64,000 nt of DNA. It comes from Actinomycetes bacterium. GTDB taxonomy: Bacteria > Actinomycetota > Acidimicrobiia > Acidimicrobiales > RAAP-2. The first letter of the stretch is position 1. The number at the start of each line of letters is the position of its first letter. This document shows positions 58,368 to 64,000 of the stretch, piece after piece. The notes under the pieces were generated by a model. That model was not told where the DNA came from. It did not search any database and was given only the letters and a program-made list of their open reading frames with translations. The stretch is from contig JAJYVS010000014.1 of the NCBI GenBank assembly GCA_021791895.1, positions 1 to 64,000 of the forward strand, in the 5' to 3' direction. Both the position numbers and the translations under genes were made by a program.

Positions 58368-59899
58368 CCGGTCGCGACCTGCGGGGGGCGGTCATGGTCT
58401 GCGGCACCGCGTCCAACTCGGGCAAGAGCCTGCTCGTCGCCGGGCTGTGCCGGTTGCTGGCCCGCGGGGGCGTCTCGGTCGCCCCGTTCAAGGGCCAGAA
58501 CATGTCGCTCAATTCGGTCGTGACCAAAGACGGGGCCGAGATCGGCCGGGCCCAGGGGGCCCAGGCCGAGGCGGCCGGGGTGGAGTCCGACGTCACCATG
58601 AACCCGATCCTGCTCAAGCCGACCACCGACCGCCGTAGCCAGGTCGTGGTCATGGGCCGGCCGTGGCGGGTGCTCGACGCGGTCGGCTACCACGCGGCCA
58701 AGCCGGAGCTGCGCGGGGTCGTGCTCGAGGCCCTCGCCGCGTTGCGAGCCCGCTTCGACGTCGTCGTCCTCGAGGGGGCCGGCAGCCCGGCCGAGATCAA
58801 CCTGCTCGAGGGGGACCTCGTCAACCTCGGCCTGGCCGACGCGGCGGGGATCCCGGCCGTCGTGGTGGGCGACATCGACCGGGGCGGGGTCTTCGCCCAC
58901 CTGTTCGGGACGGTCGAGCTGCTCCCGGCGCCCCTGCGGGCCCGGGTGCGGGGGTTCGTCATCAACAAGCTGCGCGGGGACCCCGCGCTGCTCGGGGGCG
59001 GTCCGGCGGAGCTCTCCGCCCGCATCGGCGTCGCGGCCCTGGGGGTGATCCCGTGGCTCGAGGGGGTGGCCATCGACGCCGAGGACTCGCTCGCCCTCTC
59101 CTCGGACTCCTCGTGGCTCGCGGAGCGGGATCTCGACGAGTCCGCGACGCTCGACGTCGCGGTCGTCCGGTTCCCGCGGGTCTCCAATTTCACCGACCTC
59201 GACGCCCTGGGGGCCGAACCGGGGGTCGGCGTCCGTTGGGTCGAGCACCGCGGGCAGCTGGGCGCGCCCGATGCGGTCGTACTCCCGGGGACCAAGTCCA
59301 CCGTCGCCGACCTCGCGTGGCTGCGGGCGCGCCGGCTCGACGTCGCCCTCGCCGCCGCGCTCGCCTCGTCGCGTCCCCCGGCGGTGCTCGGCATCTGCGG
59401 CGGGCTGCAGATGCTCGGGCGGCGCATCGAGGATCCGCTCGGTGTCGAGTCGGCGTCCGGGGCCGAAGGGCTGGGTCTCGTGGAGGTGGTGACCCGCTTC
59501 GGCGAGGAGAAGCGGACCGCCCGTCGCCTCGGGACGGAGCGCTCGAGCGGGTTGGCGGTGAGCGGTTATGAGATCCACCACGGGGTGGTGGAGGCGGGTG
59601 CCGGGGCCGACCCGTGGTTCGACCTCGAGGCCGAGGGGACCGGGCCCGAGCCCGAGGGGGTGGCCGACCGGGCCCGGGCGATCTACGGCACCACCCTGCA
59701 CGGGGTGCTGGAGAACGACGGGCTTCGGGCGGCGTGGCTCACGTCGGTGGCGGCGCGCCGGGGCAAGCCGTTCGTGCCCGGGCCGGTGCCCTTCGCCGAG
59801 GTCCGTCGGCGTCGGGTCGACGTGGTGGCCGACGCCCTGGCCGCCCATCTCGACCTCGACACCCTCTGGCGGATCGTGGCCGAGGGGGTGACCTCGTGA
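58364..59899 (+). CDS. cobQ: CobQ, adenosylcobyric acid synthase
   Basis: A 511-aa two-domain amidotransferase. The N-terminal ATP domain has VCGTASNSGKSLLVAG and PFKGQNMSLNSVV; the C-terminal GATase has VVLPGTKSTVADLAWL, the nucleophile GICGGLQMLGRRIEDP, and GYEIHHGVVE with the His. It amidates the b, d, e and g side chains. ATG overlaps cobC, and the stop overlaps the cobN start. Confidence 0.96.
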   Translation: MTGRDLRGAVMVCGTASNSGKSLLVAGLCRLLARGGVSVAPFKGQNMSLNSVVTKDGAEIGRAQGAQAEAAGVESDVTMNPILLKPTTDRRSQVVVMGRPWRVLDAVGYHAAKPELRGVVLEALAALRARFDVVVLEGAGSPAEINLLEGDLVNLGLADAAGIPAVVVGDIDRGGVFAHLFGTVELLPAPLRARVRGFVINKLRGDPALLGGGPAELSARIGVAALGVIPWLEGVAIDAEDSLALSSDSSWLAERDLDESATLDVAVVRFPRVSNFTDLDALGAEPGVGVRWVEHRGQLGAPDAVVLPGTKSTVADLAWLRARRLDVALAAALASSRPPAVLGICGGLQMLGRRIEDPLGVESASGAEGLGLVEVVTRFGEEKRTARRLGTERSSGLAVSGYEIHHGVVEAGAGADPWFDLEAEGTGPEPEGVADRARAIYGTTLHGVLENDGLRAAWLTSVAARRGKPFVPGPVPFAEVRRRRVDVVADALAAHLDLDTLWRIVAEGVTS

Positions 59900-62800
59900 T
59901 CCTCTTCCTCACCAACGCCGACACCGAACTGCTGTGCCTGCGCACCCTGGCCGAGGGACTGGCCGGGCCGGGTCCCCTGCGCGCCGCCAACCCCGACCGC
60001 CTGGAGGGGGTCCCCTCGCTCGACGGGGTCGACCTGGTCGTCGTCCGGCTGCTCGGCGGCCGCCGGGCCTGGGGGCACCTCGACGCGCTCCGGGACGACT
60101 GCGCGGCGGCCGGCGTCCCCTTCGTGGCGTTCGGGGGCGAGGCCTTCGTCGACCGGGAGCTCGCCGAAGCCTCCTCGGCGCCGCTCGAGACCGTGGTGGG
60201 CGCGTTCGAGTACCTGGTCCAGGGGGGTGCGAGGAACCTCGAGCAGCTCCTGGCGTTCCTCTCCGACCACCTGCTCGGGACCGCCCTCGGGTTCGAACCG
60301 GCGGCGGTGGTGCCCGAGTGCGGGGTCTACCGGGACCGTGGCCGGCGCCCCGGGCGCCCGGTGGTGGCGATCGTCTTCTACCGGGCCCATCTGGTCGCGG
60401 GGAACACCCGGTTCGTCGACGAGCTGTGCGAGGCGTTGGACGCGGCGGGGGGCGAGCCGATGGCGCTCTACACGTACTCGCTGCGGGCCCGTCCCGGCGA
60501 CGAGGAGCACGCGGCCCTCCGCATCCTGCGCGAGGCCGGGGTCGACGCCGTCGTGACCACGGTGCTCGCCGCCGGGGCGATGGACGAGTCGCTCGAGGGC
60601 TGGGACCCCGGTGCCCTCGCCGCGCTCGGGGTGCCGGTCGTCCAGGCGATCTGCGCCACCAACGGCGCCGAGGACTGGCGGGCCTCGACGCGCGGGCTGA
60701 GCCCCCTCGACGTGGCCATGTCGGTGGCGATCCCCGAGTTCGACGGGCGGATCGTCTCGGTCCCCTTCTCCTTCAAAGAGGAGGTCGACGACGGCGAGGA
60801 CCTCGGGACCGCGATCAGCGCGTACCGGACCGTCCCCGACCGCCTCGACCGGGTGGCCGGACTGAGCGTGGCCCTGGGGAGGCTGCGGGGGATCCCGGTC
60901 GCCGAGCGCAAGGTGGCGCTCGTGCTCTCGGCCTACCCGACCAAGCGGAGCCGGCTCGGCAACGCGGTCGGGTTGGACACCCCGGCCTCGGTGCTCGCCC
61001 TCCTCGACGCGATGGCCGCGGCCGGCTACGGGCTGGACGCGGAGCGCCCCGGCGGCGACGAGCTCATGGCCGGGTTGGCCGACGGCCTGGTCTACGGGCC
61101 CGAGGCCGCGCCGCCGGCCGCGGCGGTCGGCCGCCTTCCGGTCCCCGCATACCGGGCGTGGTTCGCCGGGTTGCCCGAGGCGACCCGTCGGGCGGTCGAG
61201 GCGCACTGGGGGCCCGCCCCGGGCACGGTGTCGGTCGACGCCGCCGGCGGGGGGGCCTTCGTCTTCTCCGGCCGCTCGTTCGGCAACGTGGTGGTCGTGG
61301 TGCAGCCGCCCCGGGGCTTCGGGGAGAACCCGGTCGCCGTCTACCACTCGCCCGAGCTGCCCCCCACCCACCACTACCTCGCCTTCTACCGGTGGCTGGC
61401 CGAGGGTTTCGGGGCCCACGCGGTGGTGCACGTGGGCAAGCACGGCACCTTGGAGTGGCTCCCGGGCAAGGGCGTGGGGATGTCGGCCGAGTGCTTCCCC
61501 GACGCCGCGCTCGGCGACCTCCCGCTCGTCTACCCCTTCGTCGTGAACGACCCGGGGGAGGGGACCCAGGCCAAGCGGCGCGCGCACGCGGTGGTCGTGG
61601 ACCACCTGGTCCCGCCGCTCACCCGGGCCGACACCTACGACGACCTCGCCCGCCTGGAGGACCTGCTCGACCAGCACGCCCAGCTGGTCTCGCTCGACCC
61701 GGCCAAGCTGCCCACGATCCGGGCCCAGGTGTGGGACGCCCTCGTGACGGCCGAGATCCACCGGGACCTCGGGCTCGAGGCGCCCGGGGGTGGGGGCGGG
61801 TTCGACGACCCCGCCTTCGACGATGCGCTGGTGGAGGTGGACGGCTACCTGTGCGAGCTGAAGGACGCCCAGATCCGGGGCGGCCTGCACACGCTCGGCC
61901 GCCCGCCCGTCGGCCGCGAGCTCCTCGAGCTGGTGGCGGCCATCACCCGGCTGCCCCAGGGCACGGTCGGCTCGCTGCGGGCCGAGGCCGCCCGGATCCT
62001 CGGGCTCGGATCCGAGGGGTGGTCCCGGCAGGACACCGACCGGGTCGAGGCGCAGTGCCTCGGTTGGCTGGAACACTGCGAGCGCCACCGCTTCGACCTC
62101 GGCGCGGCGGTGGCCGACGGGGTCCCGGACCTCCCGGTCCTGCGCTTCGTGTGCGAGCGCCTGGTCCCCGCCCTCGAGCGGACCACCGACGAGCTCGGCG
62201 GGGTCCTGGCCGCCCTGGACGGCCGCTTCGTGGCCCCCGGCCCGAGCGGGGCCCCGAGCCGGGGGGCGGCCAACGTCCTGCCGACCGGGCGCAACTTCTA
62301 CGCGCTCGACCCCCGCGGGGTGCCCTCCCGGCTCGCTTGGGACGTGGGTCGGGCGCTGGCCGAGGGCGTCCTGGCCCGGCACCTGGCCGAGGAGGGCCGG
62401 TACCCGAGGTCGGTCGGCCTGGTGGTGTGGGGGACGAGCGCCATGCGGACCGGCGGCGACGACGTGGCCGAGGCGCTGGCCCTGCTCGGGGTCCGTCCCC
62501 GGTGGGCCGAGGGGAGCGGCCGGGTCGAGGGGCTCGAGGTGATCGGGGCGGCCGAGCTCGGCCGGCCCCGGGTCGACGTGACCCTGCGGGTGTCGGGCTT
62601 CTTCCGCGACGCGTTCCCCCACGTGCTCGACCTGCTCGACGAGGCGATCGGCCTGGCCGCCGGGGCCGAGGACCCCGGGTCGAACCCGGTGGCCGAGACC
62701 GGGGCCGGCGAGCCCCGGGTGTTCGGCCCGCGCCCGGGCGCGTACGGCTCGGGGATCCTGGCCCTGCTCGAGTCGGGCCAGTGGGCGACCGACGCCGACC

Positions 62801-63429
62801 TGGCCTCGGTCTACGTGGCCTGGGGCGGCTGGGCCTACGGCGCCGGCGGGTCGGTCCGCCCGGCCGCCGACGCGTTCGCCCGCCGCCTGGGCGCCATCGA
62901 GGTCGCGGTGAAGAACCAGGACAACCGGGAGCACGACATCTTCGACTCCGACGACTACCTCCAGGACCACGGGGGGATGGTGGCGGCGTCCCGGGCGCTC
63001 TCGGGGCGCGCGCCCAAGGCCTTCTTCGGCGACTCGGCCAACCCGGCCCGGCCCCGCGTGCGCTCCCTGGCCGAGGAGGCGGCCCGGGTGGTCAGGACCC
63101 GGGTGCTCAACCCGAAGTGGCTCGAGGCCATGGAGCGCCACGGCTACAAGGGCGCCTTCGAGATGGCGGCCACCGTCGACTACCTGTTCGGCTACGACGC
63201 CACGGCCCGGGTGGTGGAGGACTGGATGTACGAGCGGGTGACCGAGGCCTACGTGGCCGACCCGGAGCGCAAGAAGTTCTTCGCCCGCGCCAACCCCTGG
63301 GCGCTCCGCGCCATCGCCGAGCGGCTGTTGGAGGCGGCCGAGCGCGGGCTGTGGCACCCCTCGCCCGACGGGCTCGCCGCCGTGCGGGCCGCCATCTTGG
63401 AAGGTGAGGGCATGGAGGAGGAACGGTGA
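59896..63429 (+). CDS. cobN: CobN, cobaltochelatase large subunit
   Basis: A 1,177-aa protein, typical CobN length. The N-terminal region starts [18 protein letters not shown]; the central part has the strongly conserved HLEWLPGKG-like [15 protein letters not shown] and [16 protein letters not shown], and the C-terminal region includes [22 protein letters not shown]. CobN inserts cobalt into hydrogenobyrinate a,c-diamide together with AAA subunits; the next gene supplies one. GTG at 59896 overlaps the cobQ stop (GTGA). Confidence 0.96.
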   Translation: MILFLTNADTELLCLRTLAEGLAGPGPLRAANPDRLEGVPSLDGVDLVVVRLLGGRRAWGHLDALRDDCAAAGVPFVAFGGEAFVDRELAEASSAPLETVVGAFEYLVQGGARNLEQLLAFLSDHLLGTALGFEPAAVVPECGVYRDRGRRPGRPVVAIVFYRAHLVAGNTRFVDELCEALDAAGGEPMALYTYSLRARPGDEEHAALRILREAGVDAVVTTVLAAGAMDESLEGWDPGALAALGVPVVQAICATNGAEDWRASTRGLSPLDVAMSVAIPEFDGRIVSVPFSFKEEVDDGEDLGTAISAYRTVPDRLDRVAGLSVALGRLRGIPVAERKVALVLSAYPTKRSRLGNAVGLDTPASVLALLDAMAAAGYGLDAERPGGDELMAGLADGLVYGPEAAPPAAAVGRLPVPAYRAWFAGLPEATRRAVEAHWGPAPGTVSVDAAGGGAFVFSGRSFGNVVVVVQPPRGFGENPVAVYHSPELPPTHHYLAFYRWLAEGFGAHAVVHVGKHGTLEWLPGKGVGMSAECFPDAALGDLPLVYPFVVNDPGEGTQAKRRAHAVVVDHLVPPLTRADTYDDLARLEDLLDQHAQLVSLDPAKLPTIRAQVWDALVTAEIHRDLGLEAPGGGGGFDDPAFDDALVEVDGYLCELKDAQIRGGLHTLGRPPVGRELLELVAAITRLPQGTVGSLRAEAARILGLGSEGWSRQDTDRVEAQCLGWLEHCERHRFDLGAAVADGVPDLPVLRFVCERLVPALERTTDELGGVLAALDGRFVAPGPSGAPSRGAANVLPTGRNFYALDPRGVPSRLAWDVGRALAEGVLARHLAEEGRYPRSVGLVVWGTSAMRTGGDDVAEALALLGVRPRWAEGSGRVEGLEVIGAAELGRPRVDVTLRVSGFFRDAFPHVLDLLDEAIGLAAGAEDPGSNPVAETGAGEPRVFGPRPGAYGSGILALLESGQWATDADLASVYVAWGGWAYGAGGSVRPAADAFARRLGAIEVAVKNQDNREHDIFDSDDYLQDHGGMVAASRALSGRAPKAFFGDSANPARPRVRSLAEEAARVVRTRVLNPKWLEAMERHGYKGAFEMAATVDYLFGYDATARVVEDWMYERVTEAYVADPERKKFFARANPWALRAIAERLLEAAERGLWHPSPDGLAAVRAAILEGEGMEEER

Positions 63430-64000
63430 GCCCCGGGACGGCCGTGTACCCGATGTCGGCCCTGGTCGGCCTGGACGACCTCGTCACCGCCCTCGTCCTC
63501 GTGGCCGTGGACCCGGCCATCGGCGGCGTGCTGCTGCGGGGGGACAAGGGCTCGGCCAAGACCACGGCGGCCCGGGCGCTGGCCTCGCTCCTGCCCGACG
63601 CGGCGCCCTTCGTCGAGGTCCCGCTCGGGGCGACCGAGGACCGGGTGGTCGGGTCGGTCGACGTGGCGGCGATCCTGGCCGACGGCGAGCACCGGCTCCG
63701 GCCCGGCCTGCTGGCGGCGGCCGACGGCGGGGTCCTCTACGTCGACGAGGTCAACCTCCTCGCCGACCACCTGGTCGACGTGCTCCTCGACGCCGCCGCC
63801 ACCGGGGTGAACCGGGTGGAGCGCGACGGGATCTCGATGACCCACCCGAGCCGGTTCGTCCTCGTCGGCTCCATGAACCCCGAGGAGGGCGAGCTCCGGC
63901 CCCAGCTGCTGGACCGTTTCGGCCTCTCGGTGGCGGTCGCGGCGCCGAGCGACCCCGACCAACGGGCCGAGGCGGTGCGGCGGCGGATCGCCTTCGACGC
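63426..64000 (+). CDS. Magnesium-chelatase ChlI-like AAA ATPase (3' partial)
   Basis: The frame starts at a GTG overlapping the cobN stop and stays open to the end of the window (191 codons seen). The Walker A is [15 protein letters not shown] and Walker B is [20 protein letters not shown]; the following [26 protein letters not shown] block is characteristic of ChlI/BchI. Beside cobN it should act as the ATPase subunit of a cobalt chelatase. The C-terminal part and any ChlD-like partner lie beyond the window. Confidence 0.93.
   Translation, partial: MSPGTAVYPMSALVGLDDLVTALVLVAVDPAIGGVLLRGDKGSAKTTAARALASLLPDAAPFVEVPLGATEDRVVGSVDVAAILADGEHRLRPGLLAAADGGVLYVDEVNLLADHLVDVLLDAAATGVNRVERDGISMTHPSRFVLVGSMNPEEGELRPQLLDRFGLSVAVAAPSDPDQRAEAVRRRIAFD

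Noticed and set aside
59683-63357. A 1,224-codon minus-strand frame opposite cobN
   Set aside because: It is antisense to a well-supported CobN, rich in Pro/Gly/Arg as GC-rich shadows are, and has no domain.
1-64000. CRISPR array or classical insertion sequence
   Set aside because: I saw no regularly spaced repeats of CRISPR length and no transposase or terminal inverted repeats; the only clear mobile-element mark is the tRNA-Val repeat pair.

Overview
The window is high-GC, gene-dense DNA from an actinobacterium. The evidence is the MurT/GatD pair of Gram-positive peptidoglycan amidation, a deazaflavin (F420)-dependent nitroreductase-like protein, a mycothiol-dependent maleylpyruvate isomerase-like protein, frequent GTG starts, 4-bp ATGA/GTGA gene overlaps and TANNNT-type leaderless starts. 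An acidimicrobial lineage is my best guess, but this is an inference from gene content only.

Layout. (1) 1-3275: tail of a HAD-IB/PlsC fusion, then murT-gatD. (2) 3354-9578, minus strand: a tightly overlapping four-gene operon (fatty acyl-CoA reductase fused to a HAD-IB phosphatase, Zn alcohol dehydrogenase, LarA-like DUF2088 protein, PlsC acyltransferase), divergent from a TetR gene across two perfect 14-bp palindromes. It looks like an undescribed lipid-modification module. (3) 11076-14200: a tRNA-Val(CAC) gene whose last 47 bp are repeated exactly 3,048 bp downstream. The repeats enclose two alpha/beta hydrolases, a small acidic protein and a winged-helix regulator but no integrase, which is the footprint of an integrative element. 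(4) 14201-19748: lower-GC, sparsely coding accessory DNA with ORFans, a tandem paralogue pair, a tiny zinc ribbon, a superinfection-immunity/SHOCT membrane protein, secreted proteins and decayed sequence. (5) 19749-22344: O-methyltransferase/MarR divergent pair and an SGNH-type lipoprotein.

(6) 22445-30898: a potassium-uptake locus. kdpE and a KdpD kinase half are divergent from a 27-residue membrane micro-ORF, kdpF, kdpA, kdpB and kdpC, followed by an OB-fold protein and the missing N-terminal (Walker A + Usp) half of KdpD, so KdpD is split into two distant genes. (7) 30895-37203: mixed metabolic genes (DUF3089 lipase-like protein, HAD, class III CoA-transferase, TetR, serine beta-lactamase-like hydrolase, MBL hydrolase).

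(8) 37225-44673, minus strand: corrin-ring operon cobI-cobM-cbiD-cobL-cbiG/cobJ-ferredoxin-cobH/cbiX. (9) 44750-48899: F420-type nitroreductase, phosphotransferase, FAH-family hydrolase, mycothiol-type isomerase, MBL hydrolase. (10) 48921-64000: cobB, an orphan FtsX-like permease and cobO on the minus strand, a secreted COG4315-type protein, then a cobalamin riboswitch leading cobU-cobS-cobD(cbiB)-cobC-cobQ-cobN-chlI-like ATPase, which runs off the window. Together blocks 8 and 10 supply most of corrin-ring synthesis, both early (CbiX) and late (CobN) type chelatases, adenosylation and nucleotide-loop assembly. No cobK/cbiJ, uroporphyrinogen methyltransferase or cobT is visible in the window.
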